The notes under the pieces are model-generated. The model searched no databases. It saw only the letters and a program-made list of their open reading frames with translations, and had not been told where the DNA came from. Shown piece after piece: positions 54,033-64,000 of a stretch of DNA of 64,000 nucleotides. Position numbers and translations under genes: made by a program. The stretch comes from Madurella fahalii (taxonomy: Eukaryota > Ascomycota > Sordariomycetes > Sordariales), in the NCBI GenBank assembly GCA_029876055.1, contig CM056879.1, positions 1,488,001-1,552,000 on the forward strand, in the 5' to 3' direction. The number at the start of each line of letters is the position of its first letter. Position 1 is the stretch's first letter.

Positions 54033-57000
54033 CTACTCATCGTCATCGCTGTTGTATAACGAATCGCCGCCTGCCGATTTCGGGGAGCCAGTTCGACTTG
54101 AATCCTCACCACTGCTCTGTTGCTCTGGCGGTCTGCTTGGCAGCAGTCTCGGCGACTTGAGATCAAACATCCACGGCGGAGAATTCATAAAGTTGGCTGA
54201 GATAGAGACGCCGACTTGCCGAGCTAGCATAAACACAGCAGGGTAAAATTTCCCTTTGACGTCCTCGAACGCTAGCCCTGTAGCGGGACGGAGCGGGTTA
54301 GAATAGCCTCATCCTTCCGACTTCATGCCGTAGAGTCCTTCTTCTCCTTTTCAATACGGAAGGTGGGTAATCGGGGCCGGGAAAGAACTAATTCCATAGT
54401 AGTCAAAAGGGTACTGACCTAGCCGCTCTCCTTTCCGCGTGTAGTAAACCGCCTTCTTTCTCCGGACGTAGCCGCATCCGATTGTGTCGCCTTGGCCGTA
54501 CAGCTCTTTTGCATCCGATTCCTTCGCCTGGTCTTGCGGATATGTATAGCCATCGTCGGCGTGAAAGCCATACGATTGCCCCTCGCCGTCGTTGCGCAAG
54601 CCAAGCAGCTGCCAGCGGTCCGTGTTGTCTTCCGCAATGCCAACACCCAATGGCCTGTCCGTCTTGGTTAATCTTGTCCAGTTCATCTCCGAAAACTTTG
54701 ACCTACTGCGCATCTTCTTCATCGTCATAGCCTTTCTGGACCGTGACTTCGAAGTACCAGTCCTCGTCTCCCGGGAGTGGATGGTCGGCCCTAGCCACGC
54801 AGTATCGGAAGAAATCGCCGCTCATTTGGCGAGTTATCTCTGAGAACCCCCCATTTTGTAAGCAGCGGCCAGAAAAAAACGTCTGTGGCTCACCTTCGAC
54901 TACAATTATGTTGGGCGATGCTTCGTCCCTTGACAACCCGACGCCCTTGTCCGTACTGTGCCACGCCGTGGGTGTCTTGATATTCGTCGGCCGGGCATCG
55001 TTCTTTGCTCCTTTCTCGATAAGTTTTTCTTCCATGCTCGGGAGCTCATAGCATCTCGCCGTGTACAGGAGCGTCCAGCCATCGGGATCGGGTTTGTTGA
55101 AGTCGACGCCCGATTCTGCCAAGGCGTCGAACGCAAAGTGATTGTCGGAGGCCACTGCGCCATGAATTGCTGACTGGCGCATTGTGTCGTAGTCCGGGTG
55201 CTTCTTGACAGCCTCGTGAATGAGCGTGAAGATCTCATCAGTGCCCCGCCGACAGGCCCAGTACAAGGTGCCGTAGCCGCGGCCGTCTACCACGGCCAGG
55301 TCGATATTCTTGAGGCTGAGAAGATGCTCCACCATCTCTGTGCTGTGCTTTGTGATCGCGTGGCTCAGTGGCCAGTGGTCCTCCCGGTCTTTGGTATTCG
55401 GGTCAGCACCAACTTCCGTCAGCGCCTGGACAAGCTCAGGCTTTTCTTTTTCCACTGCCATGAAGAGCGGGGTCCTCCAAACGGCATCCCTAATATTGGC
55501 ATTGATGCCTGGGACGTCGAGGAGAATCGTAGCGACGTCGTACTGTTCCCGCGCGATTGCTAGCCCGAGGATCGAGCCGTGCGTCTCTTCGTCAATATTC
55601 GGTTCGTCAATCTTGCGAACGAGCATGTCCACAACATCTGCGTGACCATTTACCGCGGCACGTCGGATGGTGTGGTGGATGTCAGATGGTTTAGATGCCA
55701 TAGCCTTGAGGAGCTCGTCCACTGTATCCTCCTCTTCGGCTTCCGCTGCTATCCCTAGCGGTGAAAGCCCGTCGTCGTTCTCGATATTCCAGTCAGCATC
55801 GTTCTCCAGCAACGTCTTAGCGGTTTCCGTGTAGCCGTTCACCGCAGCCAAGGCAAGTGGCGTGTATCCAAAGTCGCTCTTGTGGTTCAGGTCGGCGCCG
55901 GCTCCGTGCTTTAACAGCAACTTGACGCACTCGGCGTGGTTGTTTCCCGCAGCTCTGTGGAGAGGAGTCGTATTGCTGCCGTTTCTTATGGACGCTTCTG
56001 CTTCGTGCCGGATAAGCGTTTCGACGCTCTTGAGCTTACCCAACTCAGCGGCGAGGAAGATGGGTGTCGAGCCCCTCTTGTTCCGGATATTCGGGTCTGC
56101 GTTGTGTTCGAGAAGGAGCATCGTCAAGTCCTCCGAGTCCGAGTCTGTAGAAAAGTGTAGAGGTGTTTTGCCCGAGTTGGGATGAGTAACGTTGATGTTC
56201 ACCTTGCCACCATACTTGGTGAGGAGCACACGGGCAATTTCGACGACTATGTCAGGCTCGTCGAAGAAGGTTTCAGAGGCACAAATTGTGAGCAACGGCG
56301 TGAGGCCCTCTTCATCTGGCTGATCAGCGTCGAGGTCCGCATCCAAGTCAGAGAGGGCCTTGACCATGGCGACGTTCTCCTCTTCAACAGCACGAAATAG
56401 GGGGGTTTTGCCTTTTCCATCTTTTTTTGTCATGTTTGCGCCCGCCTTGTGCAAACTTTGCATCATGGAAATATGCCCACCCGACACAGCCAGGTGGACA
56501 GCAGTGTCCCCGTCGCTGTCTACCCAATCCAGGTCCGGCTTTGTGTCCAGGACGATTTCCAGGAGTTCCTGGGAGCCGCTTTCCACAGCGAGGTGGAGAA
56601 GGCCTTCCCGTCCCGTTTCAGGAGCGAAACGCAAAAGTGCGTAGACCGCGTCCGTATGACCTTCCTTGGCCGCGAGGAAGACCGGGATGTCGCCATCCTT
56701 TGTCTTGATGCGAAGCAAGTCCTCGCACTTGTTTCCCAACACCGTGCACGCACCCGCGTGCCCATGCCGCGCGGCCAAGTGAAGCGCTGTCAAGCCATCG
56801 ACAGTCTTGCTCAGCGCTGCGGCTTCCCAGTCCAAGAGGGTCTTGATGATTTCGTCGTCTCCGTATCTGGCCGCGGTGTGAAGCGGCGTCCAGCCCTGCT
56901 TGTCCGGTGCGTTCACTGGCACCAGGCTTCTGGTGAGAATATCCTCAACTAACTTGAGGTGTTTGAACTGAGCTCCGAGGTGTAGCGCCGTGGTGCCGTC

Positions 57001-60000
57001 CTCATCCCGCAGTGCGGGACTACTACGATCAAGCTCTTCTGCCTCTCGGTACCAATCCAATATGTCAATGGCGGTATCGAGATAGCCCGCTTTGCATGCG
57101 TGCAACACCGCTCGGAACGCGGATTCTGGGCTCCTGTGTTGCTGCGAACGGAGAAGTTCTCTGACGACGCCGAGGTGCCGGTTTGCCACAGCAAGTTTTA
57201 TGGGGCTATCTGCGTCGACTTGGGAGGAACGCGACATCGTTGTCACGTCGTCCTCTTGGGATGCGGCTTCTTGTGATGCTTTGATCAGGAGCTTGGCAAC
57301 CTCCAGTAAACCCAGCTTAGCTGCTAGATGGAGTGGAGTGTAGCCAACCTCGTTCTCCTTGGTCGGGCTGGCTCCCCTCTGCAGTAATAAATCAACCATC
57401 TTCAGATGGCCGCTGGATGTTGCCAAGTGCAGAGCCGTGTTACCCTCTGACGTATTTTGATCGAGCTCAGTCTCGAGTGACCACTCGTCCTCTGGGTCAG
57501 AATGCGTCTCCGTGAGTTTTGAAATCAAGTTGCGGACAATGTGTTGGAAGCCTCCCTCGGCGGCGTACATCAAAGGCGTATAGCCCGACCCATCCTTGGA
57601 GTTAACGGGTGCATATCCAGAGGTGATAAGCTCGTCAACGACCTCTGCTTGGCCAGTCCTACAGGCCAGATGCAGCGGAGTGAGGCCCCCAACGTTTGTA
57701 GTCTTCACGTTCGCACCTTGCTGCATCAGAAGCTTGACCACTCCGAGGTGACCGCCGCGACAACCTTCGAGAAGTGGGTCAAATCCAGCTTCGTCCTTAC
57801 TCTCGATGTCAAGCGCCGACGAGACAACCAAAGCCTCCAGCACGCTCGATTGTCCGAACCTAGCCGCGATTCTCGACACTTCATTGCTTCGAATTCCCTT
57901 ATCTAGAATGCGTTGTACGATGGATACATGGCCTCTTTCCGCGGCGAAATCGAGGCCTGTGGTAAGGTCTTTGCGCAATGGCTCTGAGAGCGGTGTTTGT
58001 TCGAGAAACTTGTCGACGACCCCTAGGAATCCAAAGTAACACGCTGCTTCCACGGATGACCGGGGAAGCCGGGTAACTGCAGCTTTCCTTTGTAAGGGCG
58101 CCGCGGGAGTGCAGTAGTACCGTAACATGGCGGCCCAGGTGTCAAAGAAAGTGGATTGCAGAAAATCGAAGATTATACTCGTAGCTTTCTCTTGGTCATC
58201 GCTGAGAAAACCGTGAGTTGGCCAATGAACCGCCGCGTACTCGACCAAGAGCAGCTCTCGACTGTCTTCTGAATCCTCCCGCTCAGGGGTCGATGCGTTC
58301 CAAGCATCTGCCACTAGCTGAAGGTAACCGAGGCATTCCGACAGGAGGACGCAATGAGGATCTGAGGCCATCTGGAAGTACTGCCGTCCTCGAAGTACCT
58401 TTGCTAACGAGTGATGTCGTAGTCGCACAGTATCATCTGAAACGTCGATGACGGGCCCAAGAGCTCGTTGTAGATCCCTGGACGGATTCCACGAGATCCT
58501 TTCCCGAAGGGCTCCACATCCGTTTGGCTGTGCCGGGCCAGTTCCCAATCCGACGCAGACTGACAATTCTAACAAGCTGAGAGGTCTTGAAGAGGACAGA
58601 ATCCATTTCAAAGCCGTGGAGACCACAGAGTGAAGATGAGCACAGGGTTGGAAAATGGTGTCGATTGTTTTTGTAAGCGAAGGAGGAAGATCAGAAATCA
58701 TGGACTCCACGTCCGACGTCGTTTCGGGCGTGTCTGTTAGCTCGATCAAGTCCAACTTCAAGGACAGCTCGAGCATCGTAGCAGACTCAGCACAAAGTTT
58801 GGTGATAAGCATGTTCTTCAAGTTTGGTTTTGATAATCTCCATACCGGCCGAGAACGCGCAATATGCTCAATTCTCGCGGCGGAGAACCTTGTTTTCACA
58901 TCGTGGTTGTCTTGTGCTTCTTGCAGCTGCACCGAGACGCCGCTCCGCAGCTCTGGCATCGTTTGCCACGGAGGCTGGCCGTCGGTAGTAATGAGGAGCT
59001 TGAAGGATGACTGGGACGATGCCATGATCGTGTCTAGATCCCGGAAAAGCTGTTTTTGACCGCCGTCGGGAAGCAAGTGGATGCCATGAATGACGCAGAA
59101 AATCGGGCTTCCTGAGTCTTGGGAGGAGAGAAGGGACGATAGCAGGCCTCTTAGAACCGTTTTGGTGAGGAATAGCTCCTCCCGGAGCCGTAAATAGAAG
59201 GAAAGATAGCTCGGGGTGAATCCTTTGCGAGCAGCCTGCTGTAGTAGGAGTTGACAGAGGGCAGAGAAAAGGATTGCGCTGGATGCCTCCCCGTCGTTGC
59301 GAACATGCTCAGGAACTGAAAGCGTCGAAAATCCGAGGACGATTGCCCCGTTCCTTCGTAATCTGCGGACAATATTGGAAGCGAGTGCGGTTGTTCCAGA
59401 GCCGCTCGGGCTGGCAATATGGAGAACACTGTCGCCCGTGTTCGCCACCCAATCACCATACCATTCGGTTTTCCAGATCCAGTCATGAAAAGCTGAGGAC
59501 ACTGTGCTGTCAACGAAGCTTCGAAGCGCTCGCACTTTGGGGGCTACTTCAGCCAGGCACAGTAAGAGCTTCTTGATGTCACCATCATTCGCCGTCGCTG
59601 TCCGGTTGAGTCAAGGAAGTTAGTATTGTCGCAAAATGCCCGAAAGAGAGAAGCAATAATGTAGGGAAAGGGAAAGAAGACGCCCGGCCCGAACGGAAAT
59701 CTAAGGTACCTTTCGCGCGGCTCGCTATCCCTTCACCTATGATTTTGCGGATTGTCTCAGCTGCTGATTCATGTTCTCTAATGGACCATGACTCGGCGAT
59801 ATCACACTCAAGGAGCTCCGTCTTGTTGTAGCCGGTGAATCGCAGAAGGTCATCTGTCTCCTTGGTGACCTGCCCAACCCACTATGTTAAGACAAGCGCT
59901 CTCCGTTTGCTACCCAACACGGAGGGGATACTAGTAAGCCTGGAGGTTGGGTTGAAGGACGTACAAATCGTAACGGAGATGCCTTGGTATAGAAGTTTAT

Positions 60001-60892
60001 GACCGGCAGGCTTCCCAAAACATCACGGAACTCTTCCTCGACCCGGCTGGCGAATGCGGGCAGATATTTGAAGAAGGATACAAAATCCAAGTTAGCATCC
60101 CGTACAAGACTCAACATCCGCAATATGGTCCGTTCCCACGCGTGGTGGTCTGGTGCATAGTGGGGTGTCTCGACAAATAACTGGGGTTGATGGACTCTGT
60201 TAGTTTTTCAGTCAATCATAGGGAGGTAACCGTTTGCGTCGTAACTTGGATTGAGGGCTAGGCTTGCTTACCGCCGCGGTAGTGGCGCTCGCAATCCAGT
60301 CCAGGTGAGCTTTGGTGCTAGCCGTTAGAAGCGCCTACATTCAGACACGCCGCGAGTTTGTTTAGCGTCACACCAGGTGTCTTGTTCTTGTATGAGGTTG
60401 TTAAAATTGGACGGGACCAGGAAGGAGCAGTACCTGTTTCACCACAATTCCACCCAAGTCATGACCAGCAAAGATCAGTACTGGCGGCACGCCAGAAGAC
60501 CCATCGCCTGGTTGACCTGGGCTGCCAGCTGGCGGCGTGACTAGGTCACCCTGTCTGTGTTCTCGATCAACGAAATGCAGAAGGTCCACGGATCGCTGCT
60601 TGATATCTGGAAGGTCGATGATGGTATCCCGTTCCTCGTCGTTGGGATAGCGGTCGACCGTATGAAAGACGCTGATTCGGAGGCTCGGAAACGCTTTTGT
60701 TAGGAAGCATAACGGTCCGTTGTAAGACTTCGCGTCCCCATCCTCGGACCCAGCAGAGAGCCACTGCGGCCGATCAATGATGCCAGTCACGATGATGAGG
60801 CTATTTTACCCCGGAGCTTCTGGTTAGCTGTCATAACTAAAAGTTACTCTCAGTATTGGGAAAATTACTAACGTTGTGGCTTGATTCTCCAT
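54033..60892 (-). CDS. NLR-like protein: alpha/beta hydrolase, degenerate P-loop, ankyrin array, SPRY
   Basis: Eight exons on the minus strand (60892-60873, 60800-60434, 60334-60272, 60180-59965, 59881-59710, 59597-54707, 54654-54419, 54277-54033) give 2,069 residues in one uninterrupted frame. Residues 8-220 form an alpha/beta-hydrolase-like domain (LIIVTGIID, then VLIFAGHDLGGIVVKQALL), with Asp121 at the usual Ser nucleophile position. A helical linker leads to a STAND-like NTPase region. Its P-loop is HIASPSGSGTTALA (about 339-352), with Thr where Walker A has Lys. Roughly 790-1820 is a long ankyrin array (about 25-30 repeats, such as GLTPLHLACRTGQAEVVDEL). The last two introns join a SPRY domain: VARADHPLPGDEDWYFEV, QPLGVGIAEDNTDRWQLLG, GDTIGCGYVRRKKAVYYTRK, LAFEDVKGKFYPAVFM. 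The tail is acidic (YNSDDDE). Such multidomain proteins are fungal counterparts of innate immune receptors. A SPRY C-terminal to ankyrins is the notable feature. No coiled coil or signal peptide is seen. Confidence 0.88.
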
Positions 60893-61439
60893 CTGGCTGT
60901 TTCTGGCTCGTTCTCGACACTGTCGAACCAACAGATGAACTTTACACCCTCGAGGTCGGCGAGCCTGGTGGAGATGATGCTCTTTGTGGGAGACCCCGGG
61001 ACACCGAGTCTGAGCTCCAATGAAGTGCTGGCCTTTGTTACGCGTACCTACTACTCACACACCAACAGTGCGCAAGAGTAAAGAACCCTGACTAGGACCC
61101 CGCAAGGGATCTGACACCAAAGCAGGTAGTCAGGAGTAGATACTACTCCCGCTCCCCGAAGGCCTCTGGTTCTTGGCGGTCCCGCGTCAACTCTATCCAG
61201 TGTCCGGTTCTGGCACATATACGCATGTAGCCTGCAGGGACTAGGCCTTGGCGTCACACTCGAGGTCACCCACCGATCACAAAATCAAAAGCTGACAGTG
61301 CAGTCTGCAGATCGGGCCCTCACCCCTTGTTCATTGAATGACATGGTAGCAAATTACGCAACAGAAACGAGTCCTGCTCACCCGCAGTCCCTTGTTATCG
61401 GCGACTACTTTGGAGCCTTGCCCCCCGTGATTGGCAGGA
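60893..61439. other. Upstream region of the NLR-like gene
   Basis: About 550 bases between the NLR-like ATG and the stop of the next minus-strand gene. The open frame upstream of ATG 60892 (reading GVKFICWFDSVENEPETARW) looks protein-like, so an additional 5' exon or an alternative upstream start cannot be excluded. Confidence 0.4.
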
Positions 61440-62333
61440 TCAGAGAACCTCCTTCTCGGTGTGTTGCACAACATCGCCCCGCAGATTCAGCTCATGCAGC
61501 TTCTCCCACACAATCTTGTCCGCGTACACTGAAAGCACCTCGTCCTGGGCCTTTAGGGTATCAGTGTGAGGGTTGATCTCCACATCGCCGACCAGGGCAG
61601 GCTGCTGCGGCCGCCCAGTGCGCCCAAGGAAGCTGATAGTCTTGCTGCGCGCTTGGTCTATCAGCGTGACCTTCGCATCGGCTTCGGCTTTGACACTGAA
61701 GGTGAATTTCCGCCCCGGCTTTTTCCGTTCTAGGATGACAGCGGTGCGAAGAAAGGTCGGTGTCCCTGCGCGCTTCTTTTTGTCCTCGTGCATCTCCCAG
61801 TAGACGGCGTTGGGTTCGCCAGACACCCTCTCGCTCACGATGGACCGGCCGATAACGGTGACGGAGTATTCGGCTGTCCATGCCTCTTCTCGTTCGTGCC
61901 CAACCTTGGCATTAAGTCCGGCCTGCGGGAGCCCGATATTCCCACCAAGCTCGAATGTCTTTTTCACATTGGCCGACAAGGTCCACGGGTTGACGGCAAA
62001 TGTACCTTCTGGTGAAATTCGATATACTTCGGGGTCCGCGAGGTCATCTCCCTCGGTATCATGGAAAAGGATCTCAAATGACGCCCACTTGAATCTCTGA
62101 GTCGTCTTGGACGGTGTGAGCCGAAAGTCGAACACCAGCAGGCTTGCCTCGGAGCCGCCTGGTAGGATCTTGCCGTGGCCTAGCAAAGCGACCTTTAGGC
62201 TCAACCTCGGGGTATCGATCAGTGTTCGCCGATATGTTTCGCCCGCCTTGTTCTGGTTGCGGAACTCCCCGACCACGACGCCGTCCCCACCGTCAGCTCC
62301 AACAACGGGCTCAAGTACAAGTTCGAACTCCAT
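61440..62333 (-). CDS. Unrecognised 297-residue protein beside the NLR-like gene
   Basis: Single exon from the ATG at 62333 (MEFELVLEPVVGADGGDGVV). The open frame extends 72 codons further upstream, but that part is hydrophobic/aromatic chance sequence over a T-rich tract, so the internal ATG is preferred. The protein is rich in alternating hydrophobic residues, consistent with a beta-sandwich. Examples are YRRTLIDTPRLSLKVALLGH, FKWASFEILFHDTEG, AWTAEYSVTVIGRSIVSERV and KFTFSVKAEADAKVTLIDQA. The last segment has HELNLRGDVVQHTEKEVL. No Cys, signal peptide or membrane segment is prominent. I do not recognise a family. Its position between an NLR-like gene and a divergent ankyrin-type gene suggests a role linked to that locus, but this is inference from location only. 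Confidence 0.7.
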   Translation of the reverse strand: MEFELVLEPVVGADGGDGVVVGEFRNQNKAGETYRRTLIDTPRLSLKVALLGHGKILPGGSEASLLVFDFRLTPSKTTQRFKWASFEILFHDTEGDDLADPEVYRISPEGTFAVNPWTLSANVKKTFELGGNIGLPQAGLNAKVGHEREEAWTAEYSVTVIGRSIVSERVSGEPNAVYWEMHEDKKKRAGTPTFLRTAVILERKKPGRKFTFSVKAEADAKVTLIDQARSKTISFLGRTGRPQQPALVGDVEINPHTDTLKAQDEVLSVYADKIVWEKLHELNLRGDVVQHTEKEVL

Positions 62334-62905
62334 CACAACGATAAGGTAGAACAGTAAGTCTCTTGACGCAACGTAGTAATTGTGAGGGGAGATCGGAATA
62401 AAAAAAAAAAAGGAGGGAAAGAGGCGCAAACGAGAGTAGGTAGGCTCGGGTCTTGGAAGAAGCCAGCTCGTGCCGATTATTATAGAGCACTGCCGAGCCC
62501 ATGCAGTACTCCTCATAATAAACCCTAGATAGTCGTTTATCCAACACATGGACTATCCGATCAGCACTAGAATGCGTACTCCCCGTTACGTCCCGGGGTG
62601 GTGGCCGTGCTACTCGCACGGTCGTAGTATCGAGCCTGATGCAGGCCGGGGTCCTAGTAGTATGCGTCACCTCGGCCCTTCGAGCCGATCAATCCCCCTT
62701 CGGAAGGCCCCCACGCAAACCGTACCTGATGTACACGTACACCTCCGCCCGTGCCGGCCCGTGCATGACTCTAGGTGCACAGCGGCCAAGGTGACCGACT
62801 GGCTGTCGGAACTTTTTGGCAAGGTTAGCTTGCTCTCTCATTCACGCCTCACATCCTCTGAGATCCGCCCTGACGGACCGGTCAGAGTTTGCTGTTGCCT
62901 TCATC
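62334..62905. other. Divergent promoter region
   Basis: About 570 bases between the 5' ends of the minus-strand 297-residue protein and the plus-strand ankyrin-type gene. It contains an A13 tract (62400-62412) and a C/T-rich stretch. Nothing coding is supported. Confidence 0.5.
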
Positions 62906-64000
62906 ATGTCACGTCGGTTGCCAGTATTTCAGGATGGCAGTGATCAAGAGAGTAGTAACCAGAAGAAGAGGAGGCAAGGGTCCTCTACCAACCTTGCCGA
63001 TCGCCCAAGGAGAGGCGGAGCGGAGCCCACTCAGCACCATCGTCCTGCCTTGTTTAAGAGAGGCGAAACCTGCGAAGACCTGAGACAGTTGGTGAATGAG
63101 GACCCCAGTGACGATGGCTACCGCCGGTTCTTGAAGGACCCGAAGCGCCAAGCGCAGTCCCAGTATTTCAAGAGACTCAAGGCGAGGGCCACAACAAGCA
63201 CCGCCAAAGCAGAGTCGAACATCTTCCACGAGCTCGTCCTTCAGAGCAAGGACAAAGAATGGCCCAGAGAGGACATCGCCAAAGTTCTCGCTCGGATATT
63301 GCAGAAGCCCAAAGATGATCCCATCTCGGCTGCCACAGCCACCAACCAGAAGCGCAGCGCGAAAAAGGATGCCTTTGCTGGAGAAGAACTTCTCGAAGAG
63401 GACTTTAACGATGGGACGCCCATCTTGATGGCGCTTAAGTCTGGCCGACACCGAAATCTACCATTTGTGGAGGAGCTCCTACGGCTCGACCCGCCACCCT
63501 CTAATTTGGGTAAAATCTTTTGGATGGAGTCTGAGAAGAGTACCTGGAGATACTGTCTACATGCAGCCATCGACAATGCCGACGTACATGATGATGATTT
63601 CCACATCCATGAGATGGTCCAACACATGCGACAGTACCAGCCCCCTGCGCCCCGAAGAACCGGAGACAAGCCACAGCGCTCTCCTTTCGAGGAACGCGAG
63701 AAAAGCGAAGGCAACACTCCGTTACATCTTGCCGTCAAGAAAGCGCCCGTCGACACAACAGCTCTGGCGGACTCCGGATCCGTTTCTGCAGAAGCAGGTT
63801 CCGTTGCGAGCAGGATGCAGCGCGCGAAGAAGCTAATTGAAGTTCTTGTAGAAGCGTGTCCCGTTGCATTAGGGGTGAGGAACGGTATAGGGGAAAACTC
63901 GGAAGAAAAGGGGCGCACACCGTATCAAGAGCGCATATTCCAACTCGCGTTTGAATTCCACAAATGGAAAACCCGTCAATCCGCGAACACCGCCGCCATA
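62906..64000 (+). CDS. N-terminal part of a large ankyrin-type protein, cut by the window end
   Basis: An uninterrupted plus-strand frame opens at the ATG 62906 (MSRRLPVFQDGSDQESSNQK) and is still open at base 64000, so at least 365 residues are encoded. After a basic, polar N-terminus come helical repeats (NIFHELVLQSKDKEW, DDFNDGTPILMALKSG-like text, FVEELLRLDPP) and an ankyrin-type unit NTPLHLAVKK. The last part, KLIEVLVEACPVALGVRNGI followed by GRTPYQERIFQLAFEFHK, resembles the region that in several fungal NLR-like proteins precedes a subtilase or other effector domain. That continuation lies outside the window, so the effector cannot be named. It is divergent from the unrecognised 297-residue gene. 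Confidence 0.7.
   Translation, partial: MSRRLPVFQDGSDQESSNQKKRRQGSSTNLADRPRRGGAEPTQHHRPALFKRGETCEDLRQLVNEDPSDDGYRRFLKDPKRQAQSQYFKRLKARATTSTAKAESNIFHELVLQSKDKEWPREDIAKVLARILQKPKDDPISAATATNQKRSAKKDAFAGEELLEEDFNDGTPILMALKSGRHRNLPFVEELLRLDPPPSNLGKIFWMESEKSTWRYCLHAAIDNADVHDDDFHIHEMVQHMRQYQPPAPRRTGDKPQRSPFEEREKSEGNTPLHLAVKKAPVDTTALADSGSVSAEAGSVASRMQRAKKLIEVLVEACPVALGVRNGIGENSEEKGRTPYQERIFQLAFEFHKWKTRQSANTAAI

Noticed and set aside
59533..59535. Start of the NLR-like protein at the beginning of its large exon
   Set aside because: The codon there is GTG, and the same frame continues upstream to a consensus acceptor at 59598, linking to five further exons with an ATG at 60892.
1..64000. CRISPR arrays, operons or ribosome-binding sites
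   Set aside because: No regularly spaced direct repeats were seen, and the gene structure is eukaryotic.

Overview
This window is from a filamentous ascomycete (Pezizomycotina, most likely a Sordariomycete). The evidence is short GT-AG introns of about 50-140 nt with CTRAY-type branch sites, a PhiA-type cell-wall protein, a fungal microbial rhodopsin, a Zn(II)2Cys6 regulator, an ascomycete class II peroxidase, and many HET, NLR-like and fungal AAA genes. No gene has prokaryotic organisation. I saw no convincing tRNA or rRNA gene. The gene models below were spliced by hand from reading frames and splice consensus, so exon ends are predictions.

Layout. 1-9 kb: a Ser-rich conserved-looking protein, a heavily damaged gene with a STAND-type N-terminal domain, and long stretches without genes. 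9-18.4 kb: an ordinary gene block with a protein carrying six Cys-Pro-Val motifs, a retinal-binding opsin, a PhiA-like secreted protein, a polytopic membrane protein and a secreted beta-propeller protein. 18.9-24.8 kb: three decayed genes (HET domain, tetraspanin, P-loop protein). 25-31.2 kb: a Zn2Cys6 factor, an unrecognised gene and a secreted class II peroxidase. 32.4-37.9 kb: an AAA ATPase remnant head-to-head with an intact AAA ATPase that appears to need a 4-nt microexon, then a DUF427 protein. 38.9-50.2 kb: an F-box-like gene, an intact HET gene beside a HET remnant, a Rossmann-fold protein, a secreted DJ-1/PfpI protein and a CorA-like membrane protein. 50.6-53.4 kb: a transposon island with a Tc1/mariner copy bearing two CAG-to-TAG-type stops, and a repeat family interrupted by a 263-bp solo LTR with a perfect 5-bp target duplication. 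54.0-64.0 kb: a probable immunity locus with a 2,069-aa NLR-like protein (alpha/beta hydrolase, degenerate P-loop, ankyrin array, C-terminal SPRY), an unrecognised 297-aa protein, and a divergent ankyrin-type gene cut by the window end.

Functionally the window mixes housekeeping or accessory secreted enzymes with genes of the fungal nonself-recognition repertoire (HET, NLR-like, AAA). Many of the latter are broken by single-base shifts or stops, while the multi-exon genes between them read through cleanly. This points to birth-and-death evolution in a repeat-associated region. Some single-base shifts lie in homopolymers (T7 at 20733, C6 near 46898) and could be sequence errors.
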